Counted from the stretch's first letter, positions 1-9,032 are shown. The stretch is DNA of 64,000 nt from Lacrimispora algidixylanolytica (GCF_003609635.1 NZ_MCIA01000003.1:62001-126000), one strand, 5' to 3'. Numbers and translations: made by a program. The notes: generated by a model from the letters alone, not told the origin.

Positions 1-12
1 GGTGAGGATATT

Positions 13-531
13 ATGAATGGATTTCTGTCTTTATTACCCCTTATACTTATAAGATTTGGAGTATTAAATATACTTAATAAGAATGCGTTAAAACGTGCGG
101 CTTTTTTCACTCCAATGATTGGCAAGGAGAAGGTGGCACTTTGGTTTTACCAGGTATCAAATATTTTTATCTTTCTGTATCCCTTCTTTCTTAAAATTAA
201 GACTGGATCATACTGGTTTTATGCAGGTTTGGCGATCTATGTATTGGGAATATTATTGTGTCTTGTCTCTGTATTAGATTTTGCAAAACCTGCGGAAAAT
301 GGTATTAATCTAAATGGGCTTTATCAGGTTTCCCGTAATCCTATGTATGTAGCATATTTTATCTATTTCTTAGGTTGTACGGTACTTACTCAGTCATGGA
401 TACTGTTTGCAATCCTAATCGTATTTCAGATATCCGCACATTGGATTATTCTTTCGGAAGAAAGATGGTGTAGGAAGGAATTTGGGCAAGAGTACATCAG
501 TTATATGAATAAAGTAAGACGTTATATTTAA
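13..531 (+). CDS. Isoprenylcysteine carboxyl methyltransferase-like membrane protein
   Basis: A 172-residue integral membrane protein with hydrophobic segments near residues 42-60, 67-89 and 113-143. The C-terminal half has the ICMT/PEMT family signature: SRNPMY at 107-112, an EE pair at 149-150 in the last membrane helix, and a tail ending near Y161 that is typical of the SAM-binding region. Members methylate small or lipid-like substrates at the membrane; the bacterial substrate is not known and cannot be read from sequence. The ATG at 13 follows GGTGAGG, a good ribosome site at the window edge. It is short for ICMT but usual for the bacterial branch. No operon partner is evident. Confidence 0.75.
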   Translation: MNGFLSLLPLILIRFGVLNILNKNALKRAAFFTPMIGKEKVALWFYQVSNIFIFLYPFFLKIKTGSYWFYAGLAIYVLGILLCLVSVLDFAKPAENGINLNGLYQVSRNPMYVAYFIYFLGCTVLTQSWILFAILIVFQISAHWIILSEERWCRKEFGQEYISYMNKVRRYI

Positions 532-599
532 AATCGTTTGATAGACATCATTTCACAAATTAAGTGAATCGAATAGAAAAGAATGAGAGGAGTTTTAAT

Positions 600-1547
600 A
601 TGGCATATTATGACGAGCAATTACAGCTTCTACAACAACAGATCGCCCAAAAAAGGCGTGAGGAGTCTAAGCTTAAAGAATTAAATAAACAGCGTGAGGT
701 GTTAAGCGCCCGAGTATCTGAGTTTCAAAAAAATAAGCTCGATCAACAGGCAGATGTTGATCAATTAGAGGGCCATAGCCTGGCGGCATTCTTTTATGCC
801 GTGATTGGTAAGAAGGAAGAACGTTTGGATAAGGAGCGAGAGGAAGCATATGCCGCTAAGGTAAAGTATGACGTTTCGGCTCGTGAGCTTTCTTCCGTTG
901 AGGAAGATATTTTGCGAAGTGAGGCAGAATTGAATCGACGAAAGGGCTCTGAACAACAATATGAGAGAATGTTAAGGGATAAGGTAGAAGAGATCAAATT
1001 TAGGGGATCTGATGAAGCAGAAGAGATATTTCAAGCAGAGGAACGTATTGCATATATTGAAAATCAACTAAAAGAGATAAATGAGGCTCTTGCGGCTGGA
1101 GAGAAAGCACTTAGTATTATTGATCATGTTCTTTCTAATCTTGATAGTGCAGAGGGTTGGGGAACTTGGGATCTAATGGGCGGAGGGCTGATATCTGGAA
1201 TGGCAAAACATAGCCATCTTGATGAAGCTCAGAAGCTGGTTGAAGATCTGCAGGTGCAACTGCGCCGTTTTAAGACGGAGTTGACTGATGTGACGATTGA
1301 TGCCGATATACAGGTTAGTATCGATGGATTTTTATATTTCGCAGACTACTTTTTTGATGGATTATTTGCAGATTGGGCTGTGTTAGATAAAATCAATCAA
1401 TCTCAGGCTAAGGTGAAAGATACCAAAGATCAGATGATAAGTGTTTTGTATCATTTGAAAACCATATCTAGTACTAGTAAGGCGGAAATGGAATCAGAAA
1501 AAGTAAAACTGAATGATTTGGTTGTGAAGACTATAATTGATAAGTGA
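600..1547 (+). CDS. Coiled-coil protein of unknown function
   Basis: I do not recognise this family. The 315-residue product begins MAYYDEQLQLLQQQIAQ and is dominated by charged heptad-like sequence (Lys/Glu/Gln rich, residues about 5-60 and 85-190), suggesting two long coiled coils. A short Gly-rich stretch with GWGTWDLMGGG follows near residue 200, then another helical region. No signal peptide or membrane segment is visible, so it is probably cytoplasmic. An in-frame ATG at 564 is possible, but ATG 600 directly follows GAGAGGAG and is the better start. It stands alone between an ICMT-like gene and a DJ-1 gene, so context gives no function. Confidence 0.6.
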   Translation: MAYYDEQLQLLQQQIAQKRREESKLKELNKQREVLSARVSEFQKNKLDQQADVDQLEGHSLAAFFYAVIGKKEERLDKEREEAYAAKVKYDVSARELSSVEEDILRSEAELNRRKGSEQQYERMLRDKVEEIKFRGSDEAEEIFQAEERIAYIENQLKEINEALAAGEKALSIIDHVLSNLDSAEGWGTWDLMGGGLISGMAKHSHLDEAQKLVEDLQVQLRRFKTELTDVTIDADIQVSIDGFLYFADYFFDGLFADWAVLDKINQSQAKVKDTKDQMISVLYHLKTISSTSKAEMESEKVKLNDLVVKTIIDK

Positions 1548-1604
1548 AGAAGGCGATATTACGCAACCAATTAATAAAAGCAAATACCAATAGGAGACGC
1601 CGTT

Positions 1605-2183
1605 ATGAATAAAAATGAAGTACTTCTTCTTTTAACAGACCGCTGGTGCGATTGGGAGGCAAGTTATGCGGTTGCTGTTATTAACTCATTTTCAGATTAT
1701 AGGGTAAAGACGATTGGAATCAACTCCACTAATTTGGTATCTATGGGTGGTATAAAAGCCGCAGTGGATTATAGCATTAACAGCTATGACCATTACGACC
1801 AAGTTGCAATGCTTATTATTCCCGGGGGGCTATCTTGGGAAGAAAATGACTATGATGAAATAGCGCAGTTTGTTAGGAAAGCCAGGAACTATAATATTCC
1901 GGTTGCAGCTATATGTGGAGCAACGTATTTTCTGTGTAAGCAAGGATTTTTAAACAATATAAAACATACCGGCGATTCTTTGAAACTGTTTCAAGGCGTA
2001 AAAGGGTATAGAGGTGAAGAATTTTACATACCAGCTCAAGTCGTTTCTGATGGTGGTTTTATCACGGCTAATGAAACGGCTGCCGTTGAATTTGCCTATG
2101 AAATCTTTAAGATTTTAAAGGTCGATACAGAGGAAGAGATGGAGACGTGGTTTGATAATTTCCAAAATGGTGCTGTTCGATAG
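1605..2183 (+). CDS. DJ-1/PfpI family protein (class I amidotransferase-like)
   Basis: 192 residues with the DJ-1/PfpI flavodoxin-like fold. The nucleophile elbow is AAICGAT with Cys104, and the partner acid is Glu18 in DWEAS near the N-terminus, both expected for this family. IIPGG at about 71-75 matches the oxyanion loop. Members include chaperones, deglycases and putative proteases or amidotransferases; the exact reaction cannot be assigned. The ATG at 1605 follows TAGGAGACG. It looks monocistronic. Confidence 0.85.
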   Translation: MNKNEVLLLLTDRWCDWEASYAVAVINSFSDYRVKTIGINSTNLVSMGGIKAAVDYSINSYDHYDQVAMLIIPGGLSWEENDYDEIAQFVRKARNYNIPVAAICGATYFLCKQGFLNNIKHTGDSLKLFQGVKGYRGEEFYIPAQVVSDGGFITANETAAVEFAYEIFKILKVDTEEEMETWFDNFQNGAVR

Positions 2184-2264
2184 ATGAGTATGTAAAAATC
2201 GCCTATGTAATAACGTATCAACCATTAAAGATAGGCTCGCCACCGAAACGCAGGCTATTACTTT

Positions 2265-2510
2265 ATGAATGTTATGTTTTCCTTGTTAAAGAGTGGTGGG
2301 AAAATGATTTGTAGTGATTTTCACCCATTCACAAAGATATCAGATACACTAAATCTGGAACAACCGGTTATGAATTATTTTTCTGAGGATGTGTTTGAAG
2401 GCGAGATGGCTCATGCAAGATTTTATGATGAGGAAATAAGGAAGCAGATGCCAAGGTGTCTTTGTAGAAGGTACACCATAGGAGAATTCACATTAGTTGC
2501 TATTAAGTAA
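2265..2510 (+). pseudogene. Remnant of a class I SAM-dependent methyltransferase
   Basis: The 81-codon reading frame keeps only a late part of a methyltransferase: LLKSGGKMICSDFHPF resembles the post-motif region of YcgJ/UbiE-like enzymes. It then jumps abruptly from CRRYTIGE to the typical last strand FTLVAIK, so an internal stretch appears deleted. The N-terminal SAM-binding glycine motif is absent and no start with a good ribosome site is seen. I read it as a pseudogene with 5' loss and an internal deletion; a functional fragment is unlikely. Confidence 0.65.
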
Positions 2511-2611
2511 TGTTATTATAGATTTAGTAAAAAAGATTCTTTGACCTCTATCGTGAGATTTATCAAAGCAATTGTAAATACCGTTTTACTACATAGGATA
2601 GGAGTTTCTAA

Positions 2612-3241
2612 ATGACAATAGGTGTGATACAGGCTAGTTCCCAAAGTGACAAAAATAAGATATTAGAAAAGAGTGTCAAGGTGGCAGTAGCCAATCAAGA
2701 TCACGAGGTGATCAACTTTGGTGTATTTGGCAATGAAAAAATGAATTATTCTTACGTTCAAGTTGCATTATGTATCAGTATGCTCATAGAGAGTAAAGCA
2801 GTCGATTTTGTGGTAACTGGCTGTTCTTCTGGACAAGGTATGATGCTTGCCTGTAACAGTCTGCCGGGAATTCTATGTGGCTATATTGAAAATCCAACGG
2901 ATGCGTATTTATTTGGAAGAATTAATCATGGAAATGTTGCTTCTTACCCTTTGGGGCTGAACTTTGGGTGGGCAGGAGAGATTAATTTGCAAAATACTAT
3001 GAAGGCCTTGTTTGAAGAGCCACTTGGAATTGGTTATCCGGTTGAAGATGCACAGCGGAAAATGGAAGATACATTGTTGCTAAAAAAAATCAACGCCTTA
3101 AGTAAGAAAAGCCTGATTGAAATCATACCGGAATTGGATCAGACTTTTGTCAAAACCGCTTTAACCTATGATCCTGTATATAATTATATCATGCAGAATG
3201 GAAAAGACGAAAAACGAAAGCAGTTCCTCAGAACTATGTAA
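2612..3241 (+). CDS. RpiB/LacA/LacB family sugar-phosphate isomerase
   Basis: 209 residues. The N-terminal Rossmann-like strand MTIGVIQASS and the loop VVTGCSSGQGMMLACN, with Cys71 as the likely catalytic base, match the RpiB/LacAB family, which interconverts aldose and ketose phosphates. The segment around residues 90-115 (GYIENPTDAYLFGRIN) corresponds to the subunit-interface region. It is longer than RpiB (about 150 residues) and fits the larger RpiB/LacA/LacB-like group, whose substrates are mostly uncharacterised. ATG 2612 follows TAGGATAGGAG. No pathway neighbours. Confidence 0.8.
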   Translation: MTIGVIQASSQSDKNKILEKSVKVAVANQDHEVINFGVFGNEKMNYSYVQVALCISMLIESKAVDFVVTGCSSGQGMMLACNSLPGILCGYIENPTDAYLFGRINHGNVASYPLGLNFGWAGEINLQNTMKALFEEPLGIGYPVEDAQRKMEDTLLLKKINALSKKSLIEIIPELDQTFVKTALTYDPVYNYIMQNGKDEKRKQFLRTM

Positions 3242-3285
3242 AAGGTACCACTAAAAGCACTACCAAAAGAAAGGGCGTAAATATA

Positions 3286-3876
3286 ATGTTAGAAGCAATT
3301 AAAAACAGACGCAGCATACGGAAATTTAAACCGGATGAAGTGTCAAAACACATGATAGAAGAAATACTGCAATCAGGAATTCTTGCGCCGTCATCAAAAA
3401 ACGGTCAGCCCTGGAAATTTGTAGTAGTTACAGGAGATGCAAAGAAAGACATGTTGGCAGCCATGGAAAGTGGATTGGAACGGGAGAAGGTGCAGCCTCT
3501 CTTACCAAGTGTGACTCATTATATTACTGGGGCAGTAAATACCTTTCATATCATGGAACAGGCACCAGTGACCATTTTTGTAATCAATCCAGTGGGGATT
3601 GACGTCCATGCCTCATTGACAAAGGAAGAGCATATCAGTGAAATCTGTAATGCTCAGTCGGTTGGTGCAGCAATTGAAAATATGATACTTACAGCCACCG
3701 AACTTGGCTTGGGTAGCTTGTGGATTTGCGATACTTATTTTGCCTACGATGAACTGCAGAATTATTTAAATACAGAAGGTGAACTTTTTGCTGCCATTTC
3801 ATTTGGGTATGCAGACCAGGCGCCTGATGCAAGGCCTAGAAAAGGGATGGAGCAGGTTGTGGAGTGGCGTGATTGA
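3286..3876 (+). CDS. Nitroreductase family FMN-dependent oxidoreductase
   Basis: 196 residues. NRRSIRKFKPDEVS at the N-terminus and APSSKNGQPWKFVVV at about 35-49 are the FMN phosphate and isoalloxazine contacts of nitroreductases. The middle has SVGAAIENMILTATELGLGS, the usual dimer/FMN helix, and the C-terminus FGYADQAPDARPRKG is family-like. It is predicted to be a cytoplasmic NAD(P)H-dependent reductase of nitro or enone compounds. ATG 3286 follows AAAGGGCG. It lies 44 bases after the isomerase and may be co-transcribed. Confidence 0.88.
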   Translation: MLEAIKNRRSIRKFKPDEVSKHMIEEILQSGILAPSSKNGQPWKFVVVTGDAKKDMLAAMESGLEREKVQPLLPSVTHYITGAVNTFHIMEQAPVTIFVINPVGIDVHASLTKEEHISEICNAQSVGAAIENMILTATELGLGSLWICDTYFAYDELQNYLNTEGELFAAISFGYADQAPDARPRKGMEQVVEWRD

Positions 3877-3953
3877 TGTTCAGTGTTGACCATTGATGGG
3901 TTAAATAGAGTTACAATCCTGATGCTACATAAGATAATCGATTAATGACATAA

Positions 3954-4241
3954 AGATACACCTTCACCGGATTCCGGCCTTACTTTCTGACATTTGAAGA
4001 AGGACCCAGATTGGAGCTTATGAATAAGCCTGTCATGGAGGATGAGCCTAAGACTCTGACCAGGACTGGATTGATTCATATTGCATTAAGTGGAGGAAGC
4101 AAAGAAGGGGTAGATGCGCTGACGACTCGTCTAAAGGAAGATGGCTATCCGGTAATTAGCGGACCAAGAACCACAGGAGATGGATATTATGAAAGCTGTA
4201 TCATTGGGCTGGAAAACAATCAGATAGAGATTACGGTTTGA
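3954..4241 (+). pseudogene. 5'-truncated VOC (glyoxalase-fold) protein remnant
   Basis: The frame is open from 3954. It reads YFLTFEEGPRLELMNKP and ends YYESCIIGLENNQIEITV, the second beta-alpha-beta module of a small VOC dioxygenase/lyase-like protein. The first module, including the first metal ligand, is absent and an in-frame TAA lies at 3951. The only starts are TTG 4011 and ATG 4020, neither with a convincing ribosome site. It is most simply a decayed gene; the intact VOC gene follows immediately. Confidence 0.6.
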
Positions 4242-4277
4242 TACCTTGAAAGGCAATTCTTAGAGATGAGGTGTAAT

Positions 4278-4670
4278 ATGAAATTGGGGGCTACGCTATA
4301 TATTAAGAATACAGTTGAAGCAGTGGGATTTTATCAGGAGGCATTTGGTCTTACCTTGGGATATCATGAAGTGTATCCAGATGGAACTTTTATGCACGCG
4401 GAACTGCATAAAGACGGGAAAGAAGTATTTGCTGTCAGTGAATCCAGGAATGATACTTTGGTAAATTTCATGCTGGCCTCAGACTTAAAAGATGCCCGCC
4501 CTACCATGTGTTTTGGGATAAGCTTTGAAAGCGACGAGGAAGTAAAAAAAGCCTTTGATAAGTTGAGTAAGAATGGAACCATACTCTTGTCCCTGGGATC
4601 TCTTTCGTGGAGCCCCTGCTGTGCAGAGGTAGTGGATCAGTACGGAGTATACTGGTACTTATGTGTATAG
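4278..4670 (+). CDS. VOC family protein (PhnB/bleomycin-resistance-like)
   Basis: 130 residues from ATG 4278, placed seven bases after GAGGTG; an upstream ATG at 4266 is less well placed. MKLGATLYIKNTVEAVGFYQ opens a VOC fold like PhnB-type proteins, with MHAELHKDGKEVFAVSE as the central strands and a C-terminal DQYGVYWYLCV. Members bind metals or small molecules; this subgroup has no fixed reaction. Cytoplasmic, no transit signals. Adjacent to a truncated VOC gene. Confidence 0.8.
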   Translation: MKLGATLYIKNTVEAVGFYQEAFGLTLGYHEVYPDGTFMHAELHKDGKEVFAVSESRNDTLVNFMLASDLKDARPTMCFGISFESDEEVKKAFDKLSKNGTILLSLGSLSWSPCCAEVVDQYGVYWYLCV

Positions 4671-4704
4671 TGAAGCATAATAATCTTTATATAATGGAGT
4701 GTTT

Positions 4705-6159
4705 ATGAAAAAGTTCATTGTTTTTGCATTAACCATATTTCTAATATTCTCAACATTTGCAACGCAAACGTATGCGATGTCAGATTCACAAGGTGAGGCA
4801 ATACAAGGGTTCTTAGATGAGGCCTGCCGTAAATCAGGTGTACCGGGAATGTCGGTCTCCATACTTGATAACGATGAAGTGTTCTACTTTTCTTCTGGCT
4901 ATGCGAATCGTGAAAAAGGAGAGTCAGCAAGTGAAGATACATTGTATGAGTTGGCCTCTGTTAGTAAAGCATTTACCGGCTTGGGCATTCTTTTGCTGGA
5001 AGAGAAAGGGCTGCTGTCAACCACGGATACAATCCAAACATATTTACCTTGTTTTACGTTAAAGTACCAAGGAAAACCTGTTGATATGCAAAGTGTTACA
5101 CTGAATAACTTTCTTCACCATACCAGCGGACTAACAAACAGGTGGCATACGAAAGATATTCCACAAGGCAATACACCAGATATGCTTCAAAAGACTGTAA
5201 AAAAGCTGGTAGATGCTGAACTTTCATTTCCACCCGGAGAACAGTATGACTATGGAACCGTTAATTATGACGTATTGGGCCTGGTGATAGAGAAGGTCAC
5301 GGGACAAAGCTATGAAGACTTTATGAAGGAACAGATATTTCAGCCGCTAGGTCTTCATCAGACGTATGTATATAAAGAGGAGGCTAGGGTTACCGGATAT
5401 TTGGCGCAAGGCTATCGTTCTTCCTTTTTTACAACAACCCCATATCATGCACCGGATTACGCTGGGAATAAACCTGCAGGCTACATCATTTCCTGTACAA
5501 AAGATATGGCTCATTGGATGGGCATACAGATGGGGACTGTAAAAGATATACCTGAAATATACCAGACGGTGATTGAGAAATCACATCAGGGTGATAAGTC
5601 AGTTTCGGCAGTCAATGACATGTATTATGGGGCAGGTTGGTTGGTAAACGCCGATCAAACCATAATAGAGCACTCAGGGGGCAATCCCAATTTCAGTACA
5701 CAGGTGTCCATACTGCCAAAGGAAAGGACAGCCATCTGCTTGCTGACCAACGGCGCTAATACCAATATCAGCCTGGTGAAAAACGTTAATGATATATTAG
5801 ACGGCAATCTAACCCAGTCATATACAATAAGCAGCTCTCAACTTTTGGATATTATCTTGTCATCTCTTACATTTATATTTTGCCCACTGGCGGTCTTGTT
5901 GGCTTTCTTAGGGAGACGAAGAACTAAGACATTTGAGAGACGTCCAATGACAAAAAAGAGAATAATCATAACCACTATCTTAATCATTGCTACAATCATT
6001 TTATGCTTATTCTCAATGCTGATTGTATCTAATCGGTCAATCATACTTATTTGGCAAACGTATAGTATCCTTACCGCTTTAATCTCTTCCGCATTATTAA
6101 CGGCAGCCATTGCATGGTCTGTATACACTTACTCATATCAAGCATTGCCCAGGAACTAA
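4705..6159 (+). CDS. Serine hydrolase, class C beta-lactamase/penicillin-binding fold, with C-terminal membrane domain
   Basis: 484 residues from ATG 4705, which follows ATGGAG; GTG 4699 is an unlikely alternative. A signal peptide (KKFIVFALTIFLIFSTFA) precedes the catalytic domain. SxxK is SVSK (Ser85, Lys88), the YxN motif is YGTVNY, and HSGGN is the third motif. After residue about 370 come three membrane segments (LLDIILSSLTFIFCPLAVLL and two more), so it is a membrane-anchored extracellular hydrolase. Such proteins are often peptidases or esterases rather than true beta-lactamases; resistance cannot be inferred. It ends at a shared terminator with the convergent MATE gene. Confidence 0.85.
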   Translation: MKKFIVFALTIFLIFSTFATQTYAMSDSQGEAIQGFLDEACRKSGVPGMSVSILDNDEVFYFSSGYANREKGESASEDTLYELASVSKAFTGLGILLLEEKGLLSTTDTIQTYLPCFTLKYQGKPVDMQSVTLNNFLHHTSGLTNRWHTKDIPQGNTPDMLQKTVKKLVDAELSFPPGEQYDYGTVNYDVLGLVIEKVTGQSYEDFMKEQIFQPLGLHQTYVYKEEARVTGYLAQGYRSSFFTTTPYHAPDYAGNKPAGYIISCTKDMAHWMGIQMGTVKDIPEIYQTVIEKSHQGDKSVSAVNDMYYGAGWLVNADQTIIEHSGGNPNFSTQVSILPKERTAICLLTNGANTNISLVKNVNDILDGNLTQSYTISSSQLLDIILSSLTFIFCPLAVLLAFLGRRRTKTFERRPMTKKRIIITTILIIATIILCLFSMLIVSNRSIILIWQTYSILTALISSALLTAAIAWSVYTYSYQALPRN

Positions 6160-6191
6160 ACACATTGGAAGCAATTAAATACCTAAATAAT

Positions 6192-6235
6192 AAAACAGCC
6201 ATAGGTTCAATTCTAAATTGTCCTATGGCTGTTTT
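6192..6235. terminator. Bidirectional intrinsic terminator
   Basis: Perfect 14-base inverted repeat AAAACAGCCATAGG (6192-6205) and CCTATGGCTGTTTT (6222-6235), with A-tract and T-tract at the two ends. It separates the convergent serine hydrolase and MATE genes and can serve both. Confidence 0.9.
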
Positions 6236-6270
6236 ATTATAAATATATAGGGTAGCTGTCCCACATTCTT

Positions 6271-7605
6271 TTAATGTAAGATTGTCTTCCATTTCCCAGT
6301 CCGGTACTGAAAATAAGAGATAATATAGTTTACCAGCCACCCAATAGGAACTGCGAACCAAACCATGGCAATGCCAAATCGAGGCGCAAGAGTCACTGCC
6401 ATAACTACTCGTATGGTCAGATTGGTGAAATTAGCAATGGTAAACATCTTCATATCAGCCGCACCTCGAAGCAGCCCGTCCGTGCTCATCTTAAGCCCGA
6501 TGAGAACAAAGAAGAAGCCCATAAATCTTAAATACCCAGTTCCAGTTTCATAGGCAAGCTGAGTTCCGCCACCTCCCAAGAACAACCGAACAATGGGAGT
6601 GTGAAATAGTTCTAAAATAATACAAGAAGATATAGCAAACAGGAAAACAAATAGATTGGCGGCGTGATAACCTTTCCTTACCCGTTCTGCTTTCCCAGCA
6701 CCCAGGTTCTGGGCGGTGTAGGAAGACATGGCATTTCCAATGGCAGCCATTGGAACAACGCAAAGGCTTTCAACCCGCATGGCAGAGGAAAAGCCTGCTA
6801 ACACTTCGCTTCCAAAACTGTTGACCACGGACTGAACCAGAAGCATGCCAATGGCTACTGTAGACTGTTGGAGAATGGAAGGAAGCGCAACCTTGGACAT
6901 CTCCGAAAGAGCCAAAGGGTCGAATGGTTTCTGAAGATAAGAGGCGTATTTTTTAAACTCTCTAAAGAGGAGTAAGGCAGAAAGTAATACCGAAACACCC
7001 TGTGCAATAAAGGTAGCCCAGGCAGCACCGGGGACACCAAGTCCCAAGTGATAAACCATAAAGATGGCCAAAAGGATGTTAAGCAAGGAAGAAAAAATAA
7101 GGAGATACAAAGGAATCCTTGATTTTCCTATGGCATTAAATATGGCAGAGATCACATTATACATAAATAAAAAGGGAAGGCCCCAGAAATAAATGTTAAG
7201 GTAGTCCGTGGCCATATCTAAAATATTCTCAGGGGTGTTTAAATAAGTCATAAAGCTTCTGCCAAAGATCAGGCCAATGGCAGATAATAAAACGCTGAGG
7301 CAAAGAAAGGATAAGAGTGCCGTGGTGGCAGACTGCACCATCTTCTGATAATTTCTGGAACCCAGATAGTGACCTGTGATGACCGCAGCTCCAACGCCAC
7401 CTCCAATGGCAACGCAGATAAATACATTGGTAAAGGAATAGGAAGCGCCTATGGCGGCCAGGGCATCTTCGCTGACAAATCGGCCTACAATCACAGAATC
7501 GGCCATGGTATAAAATTGTTGGAAGAAGTTGCCGATAATCATCGGCACGGTAAAAGCAGCCAGGGCTTTGGCAGGCTTATCATGAATTAAGTATTCTTTG
7601 TCCAT
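6271..7605 (-). CDS. MATE family efflux transporter
   Basis: 444 residues with twelve hydrophobic segments. The N-terminal MIIGNFFQQFYTMADSVIVG and its second-half repeat ALPSILQQSTVAIGMLLVQ are standard MATE signatures (cation or drug antiport). It is the second gene of an operon, 22 bases after an ArsR regulator, with AGGAG seven bases before the ATG. The pairing suggests ArsR-controlled export of a toxic compound. Substrate unknown. Confidence 0.9.
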   Translation of the reverse strand: MDKEYLIHDKPAKALAAFTVPMIIGNFFQQFYTMADSVIVGRFVSEDALAAIGASYSFTNVFICVAIGGGVGAAVITGHYLGSRNYQKMVQSATTALLSFLCLSVLLSAIGLIFGRSFMTYLNTPENILDMATDYLNIYFWGLPFLFMYNVISAIFNAIGKSRIPLYLLIFSSLLNILLAIFMVYHLGLGVPGAAWATFIAQGVSVLLSALLLFREFKKYASYLQKPFDPLALSEMSKVALPSILQQSTVAIGMLLVQSVVNSFGSEVLAGFSSAMRVESLCVVPMAAIGNAMSSYTAQNLGAGKAERVRKGYHAANLFVFLFAISSCIILELFHTPIVRLFLGGGGTQLAYETGTGYLRFMGFFFVLIGLKMSTDGLLRGAADMKMFTIANFTNLTIRVVMAVTLAPRFGIAMVWFAVPIGWLVNYIISYFQYRTGKWKTILH

Positions 7606-7627
7606 TCCATACTCCTAAGTTATATTT

Positions 7628-7954
7628 TTAATGCTTTTTGTCGCATTCGTATTCGCAGATGCGTTCTGTTGCTTCTGCCTCTATGTTGCTCTTTACAGCA
7701 AATTCTTGTGCGAATTGGTTGATTGTTTCTTTCACCAGATCAATGTTTACCAGATAATGCATATGGTAACCCATTTTCGTCCCTGTTATGACACCAGCTT
7801 TTTTTAATAGGTTCATCTGCTGGGACACCGCAGGTTCGCTGATACCCAGTTTTTTCGATACGGCTCTGACGCAGTAGTGTCGTTCCATCAGAAGCTCTAA
7901 TATGCGGTATCTGGTGGGATCTGTGATGAGATGGAGGATGGTTATTGGGTCCAT
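7628..7954 (-). CDS. ArsR/SmtB family winged-helix repressor
   Basis: 108 residues. DPTRYRILELLMERHYCVRAVSKKLGISEPAVSQQMNLL (read in two halves) forms the wing-helix DNA-binding domain with recognition helix SEPAVSQQM. Cys residues occur in HYC and in the tail ICEYEC, plus a terminal KKH, so metal or thiol sensing through the C-terminal CEYEC pair is possible but inferred. It heads an operon with the downstream MATE pump and lies next to a strong dyad (7986-8033), suggesting autoregulation. Confidence 0.88.
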   Translation of the reverse strand: MDPITILHLITDPTRYRILELLMERHYCVRAVSKKLGISEPAVSQQMNLLKKAGVITGTKMGYHMHYLVNIDLVKETINQFAQEFAVKSNIEAEATERICEYECDKKH

Positions 7955-7985
7955 AAGGGTTCCTTTCTGTTCTTTATTTAGAATA

Positions 7986-8033
7986 AAGAGGATTAATCTG
8001 ATTAAGACTATACTTAATTAGATTAATCCTCTT
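7986..8033. promoter_or_regulatory. Probable ArsR operator: nested dyads
   Basis: A 21-base imperfect inverted repeat with perfect 14-base outer arms, AAGAGGATTAATCT (7986-7999) and AGATTAATCCTCTT (8020-8033), surrounds a 6-base centre. Each arm also holds a smaller dyad: TTAATCTGATTAA (7993-8005, perfect) and TTAATTAGATTAA (8015-8027). Two tandem ArsR-type sites upstream of arsR are the best reading. It could also terminate the upstream methyltransferase gene, though no T-run follows. Confidence 0.6.
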
Positions 8034-8044
8034 AATAAGGTTTG

Positions 8045-8806
8045 TCAAGCTCGTTTTACAGAAGATACCATAAGTTGTATGTTCTTATAGGAAGAAGCTC
8101 TTCCATAATAATCAGAAAAAGAATCCTGGACTACCATATTTCTTTCCGCAAGAATGGTTTTGATTTCTTCTAATGAAAAAAGACGGGTTGGGTCACCATA
8201 GATGATTTCAGGTTTGCATGCTGGTTCTCCGTATGGAATATCCCAACCTCCATATAGCATGATTCTTTTTTTCGAATCCCATTCAAACATAGATAGGGCA
8301 ATGGAGGTCTCTCCTGCTTCCCAGGCGTTTTTGGGGAAGCAATGCTCTGCATGTTCTGCATTGCAAATATCCATGAAATGCTTTCCCCCTGGTTTTAGAG
8401 CACTTGAAATCACATCAAAGATCTTTAAGTTTTCCATGTCGTTTTCCAGGTATCCAATGGCTCCATCTGCCAGATTTAACACCACGTCAAATTCGTTTTT
8501 AAACCTCACGTCCCTAAGATCACTTAAGAGGAACGTAACAGGTAATCCTTTTTCTTCTGCTGTCTTTTTGGCATCTTCTATGTATTCTTTTGTTAGATCA
8601 ACCCCGACTACATCAAAGCCCTTACTGGCAAAGGAAAGGGAGTGCCGTCCAAAGCCACATGCCAGGTCAAGAATCCGTTCATTTCCCTTTAGTTTCAGGT
8701 GATCGATGATAAAATTCACCTGTCTCTCCGTATCCTCCACCCAGGATTGATGTTTTATATCAAGACTCCAACTATGTTTGTACCAATCTGATTTTTTTGC
8801 TATCAT
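8045..8806 (-). CDS. Class I SAM-dependent methyltransferase
   Basis: 253 residues. Motif I is ILDLACGFGRHSLSFA at about 43-58 and the acidic strand-2 end is VVGVDLT. Motif post-I is DVVLNLADGAIGYL, and GGKHFMDICN marks motif III. The fold is Methyltransf_25/11; the substrate is unknown. The start ATG at 8806 follows AAAGGAAAT on the minus strand. It lies upstream of the ArsR operon in the same direction but is separated by the operator dyad. Confidence 0.85.
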   Translation of the reverse strand: MIAKKSDWYKHSWSLDIKHQSWVEDTERQVNFIIDHLKLKGNERILDLACGFGRHSLSFASKGFDVVGVDLTKEYIEDAKKTAEEKGLPVTFLLSDLRDVRFKNEFDVVLNLADGAIGYLENDMENLKIFDVISSALKPGGKHFMDICNAEHAEHCFPKNAWEAGETSIALSMFEWDSKKRIMLYGGWDIPYGEPACKPEIIYGDPTRLFSLEEIKTILAERNMVVQDSFSDYYGRASSYKNIQLMVSSVKRA

Positions 8807-8982
8807 TATTATTTCCTTTCATCATTGATTGCCGGCATAATCAGTATACCGAAAATTTTGAAAAATACTAGACTTATAATTTTCATTATGATATGATTTT
8901 GATAAGAGTGCGGATAGAAATACAGAATTGATTTAGTGCATATTGCACAAAAAAGTGACAGGAAATTGAATGAGTTTGCATA

Positions 8983-9011
8983 TAGATTTCTAAAATTATT
9001 CGTGTTATACT
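8983..9011 (+). promoter_or_regulatory. Candidate sigma-A promoter for the licT leader
   Basis: TAGATT (8983-8988), 17-base spacer, TATACT (9006-9011). The -35 is poor but the -10 is good, and the start would fall just before the antiterminator sequence. A 13-base dyad, GTGCATATTGCAC at 8936-8948, lies upstream and could bind a regulator. Confidence 0.4.
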
Positions 9012-9032
9012 ACGTTTAGAAAATAGAAGTGT

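Noticed and set aside
4699-4862. Small ORFs antisense to the serine hydrolase start
   Set aside because: They are shadows of the signal peptide coding region without ribosome sites.
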